A stretch of DNA of 64,000 nt, taken from positions 930,001 to 994,000 of the forward strand of contig CP034537.1 in assembly GCA_004000515.1 (NCBI GenBank), written 5' to 3'. The stretch comes from Pseudomonas poae. GTDB taxonomy: Bacteria; Pseudomonadota; Gammaproteobacteria; Pseudomonadales; Pseudomonadaceae. A program made the position numbers and the translations under genes. Positions 12,861-21,740 of the stretch are shown one piece after another. Positions within the stretch are counted from its first letter, which is position 1. Each line of letters starts with the position of its first letter. Below the pieces are notes generated by a model that was given only the letters and a program-made list of their open reading frames with translations, was not told the DNA's origin and did not search any database.

Positions 12861-13208
12861 GGAAAAACCTCCGTGTATCAATGAATGTCCGAGTGTAGAG
12901 GGCAAAAGCGCCTGTTAGCTACCTCGTTCATCCATGCACTACTGCATCAAAGGCCTTTGGCGCTTTGGCTGTCATACGCAACCGACAAATTAAACAGAAC
13001 AGTCCGACAATCCAACTCGGCTTCAGGTAAAGGACAATCTGTAAATCTTTCCAACCAAATTGTAATCAGCCTTGAACAAATCTTTACCAAAGTTTGCTAG
13101 AAGCCCACGGCACCGGGATAATGCGCGCCATTCGGCTATTGCTCCCTGTCCCGGTATTCGGGGCCAACAGCCGCACATGGAAGCCCGCAGGGGCGGGATA
13201 ACTTCTCA
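12861..13208. other. Intergenic region between parA-like gene and APE operon
   Basis: About 350 bases separate the divergent parA-like gene and the first APE gene. The middle (about 12940-13100) is clearly more AT-rich than the flanks and must carry the APE promoter if the operon has its own. I do not see a convincing -35/-10 pair or a known operator. No open reading frame here looks real. Confidence 0.6.
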
Positions 13209-13927
13209 GTGATCACTTTCAACATCGCCCAATGGCGCGCATGGGCTCCTGGGCTCGAAAGCGCGGCCGCCTGGCAGGCTTGGTGCCAGGACCCGGTGTT
13301 GCTGCCTGCAAGCGAAGCCGCCCCCGACGTGTCATTTCTGCCAGCCATGCAACGTCGTCGTCTCAGCCGGCTGGCGCGGATGGCGTTCAGCGTGGGTTGG
13401 CCGCTGGCCGAAGGCCTGCAGGACCTGCCACTGGTGTTCATCTCCCGGCATGGCGAAACCCCGCGCACCCTCGACATCCTCAGCGACCTGGCCAATGACC
13501 AGCCACTGTCGCCGACCCAGTTCAGCCTGTCAGTGCACAACGCAGTTATCGGCCTGTGGTCGATCCTGCGCAATGAAACCGCCGAGATGACCGCCCTCGC
13601 TGCCGCCGGTGACGGCCTGGAACACGGCATCCTCGAAGCCGCCGCGCTGCTCGATGACGGTGCTCCAGCGGTTTTGCTGGTGATCACCGAGGAACAGCCG
13701 CCCGAGGCCTATGCCAGTTGGATCGTCGATGTGCCATTTCCTATGCCCTCGGCCTGTTGCTGACACCGGGCGACGAGTGGCAACTGGAACTGAGCGCGGG
13801 TACTGTCCAACCCACTCAAACCCAGTGGCCCCACGCCCTGAACCTGCTGCGCACCCTGCTTACCGAGCAGACCACCTGCCAACATGCCTGGAAGAACCGT
13901 GTATGGAACTGGCAACGCAAGCCGTAA
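13209..13927 (+). CDS. APE beta-ketoacyl synthase chain-length factor (ApeC-like, one indel)
   Basis: First gene of the aryl polyene operon. The 239-residue protein resembles the short ketosynthase-like family used as chain-length factor (PF13723 type). Such proteins partner an active ketosynthase and lack the catalytic Cys-His-His set, and none is visible here. One T is missing from the run 13737-13739; without repair the protein would stop at residue 184. The 3' end overlaps the next gene by 25 bases. By comparison with the Xenorhabdus APE system it would pair with the ketosynthase encoded at 26526. Confidence 0.75.
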
Positions 13928-14714
13928 CCGACAAGCCAAGGGATGCCTACTACTGGCGCCTGTTCGCCACCGCCGCCAGTTTCTTCCTGTTCGGCGTCGG
14001 CGGCCTGTGCCTGCGCTTGCTGGTGTTCCCGCTGCTCAGTTGCCTGCCAGGCAGTGCCGAACAGCACCGTCGCCGCGCCCGCCACACCATCAGCAAGCTG
14101 TTCTGGCTGTTTATCCGTCTGATGCAACGCGCAGGCGTGCTCACCTACAGTGTTGAAGGCGCCGAAAACCTCGGACGCCCTGGCCAGATGATCATCGCCA
14201 ACCACCCGTCGCTGATCGACGTGGTGTTCCTGATCGGCCTGGTGCGCCAGGCCAATTGCGTGGTCAAGCAGAGCCTGTGGCAAAACCCCTTCACCCGTGG
14301 GCCGGTGCGTGATGCCGGCTACATCAGCAACGACGGCAGTGCCGAGATGCTCGACGCCGCCGCCGGCGCCCTGCAAGCGGGCCAGACCCTGATCATCTTT
14401 CCCGAGGGCACGCGCACCACACCGGGCGCGGCGCCTGCCTTTCATCGCGGGGGCGCCGCCATTGCACTGCGCGGTGCGACAATCATCACCCCGTGGTGAT
14501 CAAGGTCAGTCCTACCACGCTGACCAAGGCCGAACCCTGGTATCGCATCCCAAAATGCCGCGTGCACTTCAGTTTGCGGGTGGGTGCCGATATAGAACCA
14601 CGGGCGTTCGCAACACTGGGGCCTGCACCCCAGGCCTCACGCAAGCTCAACGATTACCTGCATCACTATTTTATTAAGGAGCTCGCCGAAGATGAGCGAC
14701 AGACACCGCCTTGA
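13903..14714 (+). CDS. 1-acylglycerol-3-phosphate acyltransferase-like protein (one indel)
   Basis: A PlsC-type acyltransferase of about 270 residues with an N-terminal membrane helix (about residues 20-45) and the two family blocks: NHPSLID (HX4D catalytic motif) and FPEGTRT. It should transfer an acyl group, perhaps the aryl polyene chain from its ACP, onto a lipid or sugar acceptor at the inner membrane. One G is missing near 14493 (TPVVIKV is the restored junction). The start ATG at 13903 lies inside the end of the previous gene, and its stop overlaps the first ACP gene. Confidence 0.82.
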
Positions 14715-14960
14715 GCACGACATAAAGGCACTGATCATCGAGGCCCTGGGCCTGGAAGACATCAGTGTCGACGACATCGGCAGCGACCAGACCCTGTTTG
14801 GCGAAGGCCTTGGCCTGGACTCGGTAGACGCCCTGGAATTGGGCTTGGCGATCCAGAAAAATACGGCATCAAGATCGATGCCGACGCCAAGGACACCCGC
14901 AATCACTTCACCAACGTGGCCAGCCTTGCGGCGTTCGTCACGGCCAGACAGGCAGCTTGA
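14692..14960 (+). CDS. APE acyl carrier protein 1 (one indel)
   Basis: An acyl carrier protein of 89 residues. The phosphopantetheine attachment Ser lies in GLGLDSVDALEL. The predicted helix II and III regions follow once one missing A in 14857-14861 is restored (LAIQKKYGIKID). It is one of two tandem ACPs, as in other APE clusters where the two carry different intermediates. It overlaps the preceding acyltransferase by 23 bases and is followed after 9 bases by the second ACP gene. Confidence 0.85.
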
Positions 14961-14969
14961 GACCGGACC

Positions 14970-15223
14970 ATGCAAACTCGTGACGATATTTTCAACACCC
15001 TGCGCGATGCCTTGGTGGAACTGTTTGAACTGCCGCCGGAACGCGTCACCCTGGATGCCAACCTGTACCAGGACCTGGAAATCGACAGCATCGACGCCGT
15101 CGACTTGATCGACCACATCAAGCGCCAGACCGGCAAAAGATCGCCGCCGAGGAATTCAAGGCAGTGCGCACCGTGAACGACGTGGTTGAGGCGGTGTACC
15201 GTCTGGTCACGCCTGCCGCATGA
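14970..15223 (+). CDS. APE acyl carrier protein 2 (one indel)
   Basis: Second acyl carrier protein, 84 residues, with the attachment Ser in DLEIDSIDAVDL. One A is missing from 15135-15138; the restored tail reads GKKIAAEEFKAVRTVNDVV, a normal ACP helix IV. Its stop overlaps the next start (ATGA at 15220-15223), so translation is coupled to the membrane protein downstream. Confidence 0.87.
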
Positions 15224-15765
15224 GTCGGCTGATCGGCCTTGGCCTGTTGTTGGCGGGGCTGCTGTACCCCTTTGCGGTGTATTACGGCACTGAGCACTTT
15301 GCCCCGTGGCAATTCGGCCTGCTGCTCGGCAGCCTGTGGTTATTGCGCGCGCTGACCGGCGCTCGCCGTCCCGGCAGCCGCTGGATGGCGTTGGCGGTGA
15401 TTGTGTTCTGCCTGCTGTTGGCCTGGTTCGATAACCCGCACTTGCTGCGCTGGTACCCGAGCCTGGTCAGTGCGTTCATGTTGTCGCTGTTCGGCTTGAG
15501 CCTCAAATACGGCCCGCCGATGGTGGAGCGCCTGGCACGCATGACCGACCCGGTGCTGCCACCCCACGCCGTTGTGTATACCCGCCGGGTCACCGTGGTG
15601 TGGAGTGTATTTTTTCTCTGTAATGGCCTGCTCGCCGCTGCCCTCACCTTATGGGCGCCGCTGAGTTGGTGGACGTTGTACAACGGCCTCATCGCCTACG
15701 GGTTGATGGGGCTGTTGTTTGCCGTGGAATGGCTGGTACGACAAAGGGTTCGAGGCCGCGTATGA
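15220..15765 (+). CDS. APE cluster membrane protein (COG4648 type)
   Basis: A 181-residue integral membrane protein with about five hydrophobic segments (near residues 5-20, 28-42, 53-67, 76-92 and 120-170). It matches the COG4648 family found in nearly all aryl polyene clusters, sometimes mislabelled as gyrase in databases. No catalytic motif is visible, and its function is not established. It sits between ACP2 and the ligase with ATGA overlaps on both sides. Confidence 0.7.
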   Translation: MSRLIGLGLLLAGLLYPFAVYYGTEHFAPWQFGLLLGSLWLLRALTGARRPGSRWMALAVIVFCLLLAWFDNPHLLRWYPSLVSAFMLSLFGLSLKYGPPMVERLARMTDPVLPPHAVVYTRRVTVVWSVFFLCNGLLAAALTLWAPLSWWTLYNGLIAYGLMGLLFAVEWLVRQRVRGRV

Positions 15766-17432
15766 AAGGGTTGAAACTTGAGCACTTGCTGCTTGAGCCG
15801 TTGGAACAGCGTTGGGTCACCACCGAACCTGCGATGAATCACGCACAACTGTGGGAGCAATCCCTCAGCCTTGCGGCGGGCCTGCAAGCGCGCGGCATCC
15901 AGCGCCTGGCCGTGCACCTGGAAGACGCAGGCCTGCTGGCGGTCGCCCTGCTCGGTGCCTGGCGCGCCGGGGTCGGCGTGCTGCTGCCAGCGGACCTGCA
16001 ACCCCAGACTCGCCAACGTTGGGATGGCGCGGTTGACGCCTGGCTGACCGAAGCCAGCGACCTCGACGCGCTGTATCAGGCGCCGCTGAGCCCTGCCTCG
16101 CTAGATCTGGACACCTGCCAGCTGAGCCTGTGCACCTCCGGCTCCAGCGGCGAGCCCAAGCGTATCGACAAAACCCTGCGCCAACTGGCCAACGAAGTCG
16201 ACGCCCTGGAAACCTTATGGGGCCCGGACTTGAAAGACGCGTGCATCATCGGCAGCGTCGCCACCCAGCATATCTACGGCTTGTTGTTCCGGGTGCTGTG
16301 GCCGCTGTGCGCCGGTCGCACCTTTGTGCGCAAGCAGTTGGCCTTCCCCGAAGACGTGCAACGCACCAGCCGTGAACATGCACAGTTCGCCTGGGTCGCC
16401 AGCCCGGCGCTGCTCAAGCGCATGGGTGACAACCTCGACTGGCCGGCGCTGAGCCGAGTGTCGCGGGTATTTTCCTCCGGCGGCGCCTTGCCCATCGAGG
16501 CCGCCGGCGAGCTGTACGACCGCTTGCAACAGTGGCCGACGGAAATCCTCGGCAGCTCGGAAACCGGCGGGATCGCCTGGCGTCAGGGCGCACAGCCGTG
16601 GCAGCCGTTTGCCGACGTGGTGCTGAGCCAGGACGCCGACGGCGCATTGCGCATCGCCTCGCCCTACCTGCCTGCCGGACACATCGAGCAGACTGCCGAC
16701 GCGGCGCGCATTCACGCCGATGGACGCTTCGAACTGCTTGGCCGGCTGGACCGAATCGTCAAGCTGGAAGAAAAACGCATCTCCCTGCCCATGCTTGAAC
16801 AGGCATTGATGGCCCACCCGTGGGTCGCCGAAACACGCCTGGGCGTGGTGCAGGAAAACCGCGCCTCCCTTGGCGCCCTGGTGGTGCTGAGCGCCGACGG
16901 CCTGCATGCCCTGCGCAATCAGGGCCGACGTACCCTTACCCAAACCCTGCGCCAACACCTGAGCCAACACTGCGAAGCCCTCGCCCTGCCCCGTCGCTGG
17001 CGTTTGCTGCGCCAATTGCCCCTGACCAGCCAGGGCAAACTGCCCCAGGCGCACGTCGAGGCATTGCTGCTGGCGTCACGCCCCAAGGCGCCGGAAGTCT
17101 TGGAACAGGCCGAAGTCAATGGCGAATGGACCTTGCAACTGAGCATCCCGCCGGACCTGGCCTATTTCAGCGGCCACTTCCCAGTAACACCGGTGCTGCC
17201 GGGCGTGGTGCAGGTGGAATGGGCGTTCAACCTCGGCCAGCAACTGCTCAACCTGCCAGCCCGCTTTGCCGGCATGGAAGTGCTCAAGTTCCAGCAGTTG
17301 GTGCGCCCAGGCGACCGGATCGAACTGCACCTGCGTTTCGACCAGGAGCGCGGCAAGCTGTACTTCGCCTATCGCAATGGCGTCGCTGCGTGCTCCAGCG
17401 GTCGCATTCTGTTGGAGGCCGCGCATGCATAA
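15762..17432 (+). CDS. Acyl-CoA/ACP ligase fused to ApeI-like dehydratase
   Basis: A 556-residue two-domain protein in one intact frame. Residues about 1-450 form an AMP-forming adenylation domain: [12 protein letters not shown] is the phosphate-binding loop, [15 protein letters not shown] the hinge motif, and LTSQGKLPQ carries the C-terminal catalytic Lys. Residues about 455-556 are a hot-dog dehydratase with the [13 protein letters not shown] active-site stretch of the FabA/FabZ/ApeI type. In the Xenorhabdus APE system, as I recall, the ligase (ApeH) and dehydratase (ApeI) are separate proteins. Joined here, the protein could activate the aryl starter and dehydrate beta-hydroxyacyl intermediates. 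The start at 15762 overlaps the upstream stop (ATGA). Confidence 0.85.
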   Translation: MKGLKLEHLLLEPLEQRWVTTEPAMNHAQLWEQSLSLAAGLQARGIQRLAVHLEDAGLLAVALLGAWRAGVGVLLPADLQPQTRQRWDGAVDAWLTEASDLDALYQAPLSPASLDLDTCQLSLCTSGSSGEPKRIDKTLRQLANEVDALETLWGPDLKDACIIGSVATQHIYGLLFRVLWPLCAGRTFVRKQLAFPEDVQRTSREHAQFAWVASPALLKRMGDNLDWPALSRVSRVFSSGGALPIEAAGELYDRLQQWPTEILGSSETGGIAWRQGAQPWQPFADVVLSQDADGALRIASPYLPAGHIEQTADAARIHADGRFELLGRLDRIVKLEEKRISLPMLEQALMAHPWVAETRLGVVQENRASLGALVVLSADGLHALRNQGRRTLTQTLRQHLSQHCEALALPRRWRLLRQLPLTSQGKLPQAHVEALLLASRPKAPEVLEQAEVNGEWTLQLSIPPDLAYFSGHFPVTPVLPGVVQVEWAFNLGQQLLNLPARFAGMEVLKFQQLVRPGDRIELHLRFDQERGKLYFAYRNGVAACSSGRILLEAAHA

Positions 17433-18159
17433 CCCCTGCGCCCTGATCCCGGTCTACAACCACGAAGCCGCCGTACCCGCCGTGGTCCAGAGCCTGTTGA
17501 ACAGCGGCCTGCCCTGCCTGTTGGTAGACGACGGCAGCAGTGCGGCCTGCGCGGCGGTGTTGGCGCAATTGGCCACCCTGGATAACGTCACCTTGCTCAC
17601 CCTGCCAAGCAACCAGGGCAAGGGCGGCGCCGTGATGGCGGGTTTTCGCGAAGCCGCTCGCCTGGGGTTTACCCACGCCCTGCAAGTGGATGCGGACGGC
17701 CAGCACGACCTGCGCGACGTCATCGGCTTCCTCGATGCCTCGCGTACCCACCCCAACGCGATCATCTGCGGCTACCCCGAATACGACGACAGCGTGCCCA
17801 AAGGCCGTTTGTACGCGCGCTACCTGACCCACGTATGGGTGTGGATCAACACCCTGTCGCTGCAAATTCGCGACTCGATGTGCGGCTTTCGCGTGTACCC
17901 GCTCGCTCCCGTGCTGGCGCTGATGGACTCGGCCTATATCGGCACGCGCATGGATTTCGACTCCGACATCCTGGTGCGCCTGGCCTGGCGCAATCAACCC
18001 ATGCGTTGGCTGCCGACGCGGGTGCATTACCCCGCCGATGGTTTGTCGCACTTCCGTTTGTTCCGCGACAACGTGCGCATCTCGGCCATGCATACCCGGT
18101 TGTTCTTCGGCATGCTGGTGCGTGCGCCGATGATCCTGTGGCGACGGTGGCAAGCATGA
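17425..18159 (+). CDS. Family 2 glycosyltransferase
   Basis: A 244-residue GT-A fold glycosyltransferase of family 2. The N-terminus IPVYNHEAAV, the VDDGSS turn and the metal-binding DADGQHD motif are all present. The protein is dolichol-phosphate-mannose-synthase-like in size and ends with a short hydrophobic stretch. In an APE operon it may add a sugar to the polyene or its lipid carrier; the sugar is unknown. GGAGG lies 6 bases upstream of ATG 17425, which overlaps the ligase stop. Confidence 0.85.
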   Translation: MHNPCALIPVYNHEAAVPAVVQSLLNSGLPCLLVDDGSSAACAAVLAQLATLDNVTLLTLPSNQGKGGAVMAGFREAARLGFTHALQVDADGQHDLRDVIGFLDASRTHPNAIICGYPEYDDSVPKGRLYARYLTHVWVWINTLSLQIRDSMCGFRVYPLAPVLALMDSAYIGTRMDFDSDILVRLAWRNQPMRWLPTRVHYPADGLSHFRLFRDNVRISAMHTRLFFGMLVRAPMILWRRWQA

Positions 18160-19092
18160 GCGACAGTACCAAGCACTGGGCCGACCGCGAGGAGCGCGGC
18201 AGCTACTGGCTGATGAAACTCACCGCCTTCGCCGCCAAGGTCCTCGGCCGACGCCTGTTGAGCCCGGTGCTGTACGGCATCGTGTTGTACTTTTTCCTGT
18301 TTGGTCGCACCGCACGCCAGAGCGCCTGGCAATACCAACAGCGCCTGGCGGATTGGAGCGGGCGTGATGAACTGCGCCCTACTCATCGGAGGGTCTTCGG
18401 CCAGTTCATGGCTTTCGCCGACTCCCCTGCTCGACAAGCTCGACGTGTGGAACGGCAAGCTGCGCCTGGAACAGATCGAGATCAACGACCCGGCGCAACT
18501 GCGTGGGCAACTGCGTGGCGAGCGCGGGCAGATGTTGGTGGGCGCGCACCTGGGCAATCTGGAAGTGTGCCGTGCGCTGGCCGAGATTGGTGAGCAAGTC
18601 ACCATGAACGTACTGGTACACACCAAGCATGCCGAGCAATTCAACCGTCTGCTGGGCGAAGCCGGCGCGACCCATTTGCGCCTGATCCAGGTCAGCGAGC
18701 TAGACCCGGCCACCATGCTGCTGCTGAGCCAGCGCCTGGACGATGGTGAGTGGCTGGCCATCGCCGGCGACCGCGTGCCGCTGCACGGCGGGCGCACGGT
18801 GCGCGTGGACTTTCTCGGCCACGACGCCGCGTTCCCCCAAGGCCCCTGGCTATTGGCCGGTTTGCTCAAATGCCCGGTCAACCTGCTGATGTGCCTCAAG
18901 CACAAGAACCGCTACCGATTGACCATCGAGCCTTTCGCACAATTGATCGAATGGAAACGTAACACCCGCGAGCAGGTCATAGCCCTGTGGACCGCGCGCT
19001 ACGCCGCACGCCTGGGCCAGTTCTGCCTGGAAGCGCCCCAACAATGGTTCAACTTTTACCCTTTCTGGAAGACCGATGACGACGCATCTTGA
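18156..19092 (+). CDS. LpxL/HtrB-type acyltransferase (one indel)
   Basis: Lipid A acyltransferase-like protein of about 311 residues with one N-terminal membrane helix (about residues 35-52) and the HX4E catalytic motif in GAHLGNLE. One extra C in 18424-18427 breaks the frame; the restored junction reads ADSLLDKLDVW. It overlaps the glycosyltransferase (ATGA) and the lyase gene (17 bases). The second acyltransferase in the operon, it may attach the polyene or a fatty acid to a lipid core. Confidence 0.82.
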
Positions 19093-20616
19093 GCCGGTAA
19101 CCTTTGGCGAACGCCCTTTGCGCATCGAAGACGTGCTGGCCCTGGCCAACCGTCAGGCGCCTACCCAATTGCAGAGCGATGCCGCGTACCGCCAGCGCAT
19201 TGCCAAGGGCGCGCAGTTCCTCGACTCGCTGCTGGACAAGGAAGGCGTGATCTATGGCGTGACCACCGGCTACGGCGATTCGTGCGTGGTGGCGGTGCCG
19301 TTGCAGCACGTCGAGGCGTTGCCGCGTCACCTGTACACCTTCCACGGTTGCGGCCTGGGCAAATTGCTCGACGCCCAAGCCACCCGCGCCGTGCTGGCCG
19401 CGCGTTTGCAGTCGCTGTGCCACGGCGTGTCCGGCGTGCGCGTAGAGCTGCTGGAGCGCCTGCATGCATTTCTTGAACACGACGTGCTGCCACTGATTCC
19501 CGAAGAAGGCTCGGTGGGCGCCAGCGGCGATCTGACACCGCTGTCCTACGTGGCCGCGACCTTGTCCGGCGAACGCGAAGTGATGTTCCGCGGCGAGCGT
19601 CGCCAAGCGAGCGATGTACACCGCGAGCTGGGCTGGGACCCGTTGGTCCTGCGCCCGAAAGAAGCCCTGGCCCTGATGAACGGCACCGCCGTGATGACTG
19701 GCCTGGCGTGCCTGGCCTTCGCCCGCGCCGACTACCTGCTGCAACTGGCCACGCGCATCACGGCGCTGAACGTGGTGGCGCTGCAAGGCAACCCGGAACA
19801 CTTCGACGAGCGCCTGTTCGCCGCCAAGCCGCACCCGGGGCAGATGCAAGTCGCCGCCTGGTTGCGCAAGGACTTGGCCATCGATGCGCCAACCGCACCA
19901 CTGCACCGCCTGCAAGACCGTTACTCGCTGCGCTGCGCCCCCACGTCCTTGGCGTGCTGGCCGACAGCCTGAACTGGCTGCGTTCGTTCATCGAGATCGA
20001 ACTGAACAGCGCCAACGACAACCCGATCATCGATGCAGAAGAGGAGCGCGTGTTGCACGGCGGGCACTTCTACGGCGGGCATATCGCCTTCGCCATGGAC
20101 AGCCTCAAGACTCTGGTGGCCAACGTCGCCGACCTGCTCGACCGCCAGCTCGCGCTGCTGGTGGACGTGCGTTACAACCACGGTTTGCCAAGCAACCTGT
20201 CCGGCGCCCCGGCAGATCGCGCGATGATCAACCACGGTTTCAAGGCCGTGCAGATCGGCACCAGCGCCTGGACTGCCGAAGCGCTGAAAAACACCATGCC
20301 GGCCAGCGTGTTCTCGCGTTCCACCGAATGCCATAACCAGGACAAAGTGAGCATGGGCACCATCGCCGCCCGCGATGCGATCCGTGTGCTGGAGCTGACC
20401 GAGCAGGTAGCCGCCGCCACCTTGCTCGCCGCCAACCAAGGCGTATGGTTGCGCGCCCAGGCCGAAGACGCTCGCCCGCTGCCTGCAGCCTTGGCCGCGA
20501 TGCATGAGGAACTGGGCAAAGACTTCCCGCCAGTGATCGAAGACCGCGCCCTGGAAGGCGAACTGCGCCTGTGCCTGCAACGCATCGCCGAGCAACACTG
20601 GAGGCTGCATGCGTAG
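19076..20616 (+). CDS. HAL/PAL/TAL-family aromatic ammonia-lyase (one indel)
   Basis: MIO-containing ammonia-lyase, 513 residues after restoring one C missing in 19938-19942. The Ala-Ser-Gly triad that cyclises to MIO is in GSVGASGDLTPL. Other family marks are GVTTGYGDS, the NSANDNPII loop and the STECHNQDKVSMG segment. It should release ammonia from an aromatic amino acid to give a cinnamate-type acid, the probable aryl starter loaded by the ligase. The substrate-selectivity pair aligns, by eye, as Phe-His in YTFHGCGLG, which is neither the His-Leu of known TALs, the Phe-Leu of PALs, nor the Ser-His of HALs. Context argues against histidine catabolism because no hut gene is near. Confidence 0.88.
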
Positions 20617-21028
20617 CCCGGGCGTGCTGCATTGCGACACCGAAATCCTCGTGCCGTTTTTTGACGTCGACACCATGAACGTCGTGTGGCACGGGCATTA
20701 CGTGAAGTACCTGGAAGTGGCGCGTTGTGCGTTACTCGACCAGATCGGCCACAACTACACGCAGATGCTGGAGTCGGGCTATGCGTGGCCGGTGATCGAC
20801 ATGCAGTTGCGCTATGTGCGCGGCGCCGTGTTCGGCCAGACCATCAATGTGCGCGCCAGTTTGGTGGAGTGGGAAAACCGCTTGAAGGTCAATTACCTGA
20901 TCACCGATCTGGCCAGCGGCGAGCGCTTGACCCGTGCCAGCACCGTGCAAGTGGCAGTGGAAGTCGCCAGCCGCGAGATGCAAATGGCCTCCCAAAAATA
21001 TTCACAGACGCCGTCGAAAGGGCCCTGA
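20609..21028 (+). CDS. Hot-dog fold thioesterase (YbgC/4HBT-like)
   Basis: A 139-residue single hot-dog-domain thioesterase. The FFDVDTMNVVWHGHYVKYLE segment carries the Asp and the HGHYVKYLE core of the 4-hydroxybenzoyl-CoA thioesterase family. In APE clusters it probably releases or edits acyl chains. The start overlaps the lyase stop by 8 bases. The frame is intact. Confidence 0.87.
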   Translation: MRSPGVLHCDTEILVPFFDVDTMNVVWHGHYVKYLEVARCALLDQIGHNYTQMLESGYAWPVIDMQLRYVRGAVFGQTINVRASLVEWENRLKVNYLITDLASGERLTRASTVQVAVEVASREMQMASQKYSQTPSKGP

Positions 21029-21029
21029 A

Positions 21030-21740
21030 ATGAGATCCCCTGTGGGAGCGGGCTTGCTCGCGAAGATCCTGAGGGCCCTGCATAGTGTCAGGCAACCCGT
21101 GTCATCGTTAACGTCCTTCGCGAGCAAGTCGAATCGTCGCACCGCCGCTCCCACATGGACCGCGTTAATCCTGTTGTTAAGCGCTTCAGGCATGGCCCAT
21201 GCCTTCGACCTGCAGCAACTCAGCGACCAGCTTGCAAAACCCACCGTGATCCACGGCAGCTTCATCCAGGAAAAACACCTGCGTGCCCTGCCCCAGCCCC
21301 TGGTCAGCAAAGGCACCTTCGTGCTGGCCAAGGACCACGGCCTGCTGTGGCTACTCAAAATCCCGCTGCAACAGGACTATCGCATCAGCGCCCAAGGCAT
21401 TGCGCGCCGTGACGCCAACGGCTGGCAATTGCTGCCAAACAAGAGCGCCGGCGCAGAACAGAATCGCCTGTTCCTCGCTGTGCTCCAGGGCGACAGCAGT
21501 GGCCTGCAACGTGACTTCGAACTGCAGCTGCAAGGCGAAGCCAACGGCTGGAAGCTGACCCTGATCCCACGCTCGCTGCTGCTCAAGCAGGTATTCACCC
21601 AGATCAATATCGACGGTGGCGAGCTGGTGCAAAAAATCGAACTGCTGGAGACCCAAGGCGACAGCACGGTGCTGCGCATGCAGGACAGTTCGGCCAGCCA
21701 ACCCTTGAGCGAAGCGGAGCAACACGACTTTGCCCAGTGA
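21030..21740 (+). CDS. LolA-like lipid carrier with REPIN inserted in its signal peptide
   Basis: LolA-like periplasmic carrier of 236 residues as read from ATG 21030. The mature part starts FDLQQLSDQLAKP after the cleavage site GMAHA (residue 58). Residues about 5-42 are encoded by the REPIN at 21041. Removing 114 bases (21041-21154) leaves the frame intact and gives a normal 20-residue signal peptide, MRSPWTALILLLSASGMAHA. So the repeat seems to have inserted in frame between codons 4 and 5, lengthening the n-region by 38 residues. The hydrophobic core and cleavage site survive, and export may still work. The role would be carrying the APE lipid across the periplasm, with the MMPL protein encoded next. 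Confidence 0.8.
   Translation: MRSPVGAGLLAKILRALHSVRQPVSSLTSFASKSNRRTAAPTWTALILLLSASGMAHAFDLQQLSDQLAKPTVIHGSFIQEKHLRALPQPLVSKGTFVLAKDHGLLWLLKIPLQQDYRISAQGIARRDANGWQLLPNKSAGAEQNRLFLAVLQGDSSGLQRDFELQLQGEANGWKLTLIPRSLLLKQVFTQINIDGGELVQKIELLETQGDSTVLRMQDSSASQPLSEAEQHDFAQ
21041..21155. repeat. REPIN within the lolA-like signal peptide coding sequence
   Basis: The left arm begins TGTGGGAGCGGGCTTGCTCG at 21041. The right arm is the interrupted variant: CTTCGCGAGCAAG, then about 20 unrelated bases, then CCGCTCCCACA ending at 21155. Its position inside an open reading frame is unlike every other REPIN in this window, all of which are intergenic. Confidence 0.9.

Noticed and set aside
19076..20616. 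Lyase as HutH of histidine catabolism
   Set aside because: No hut gene is nearby, the selectivity pair differs from HAL, and the gene is embedded in the APE operon.
21155..21412. ATG 21155 as the start of the lolA-like gene
   Set aside because: It is out of frame with the mature protein; only ATG 21030 or a later internal start keeps the frame.
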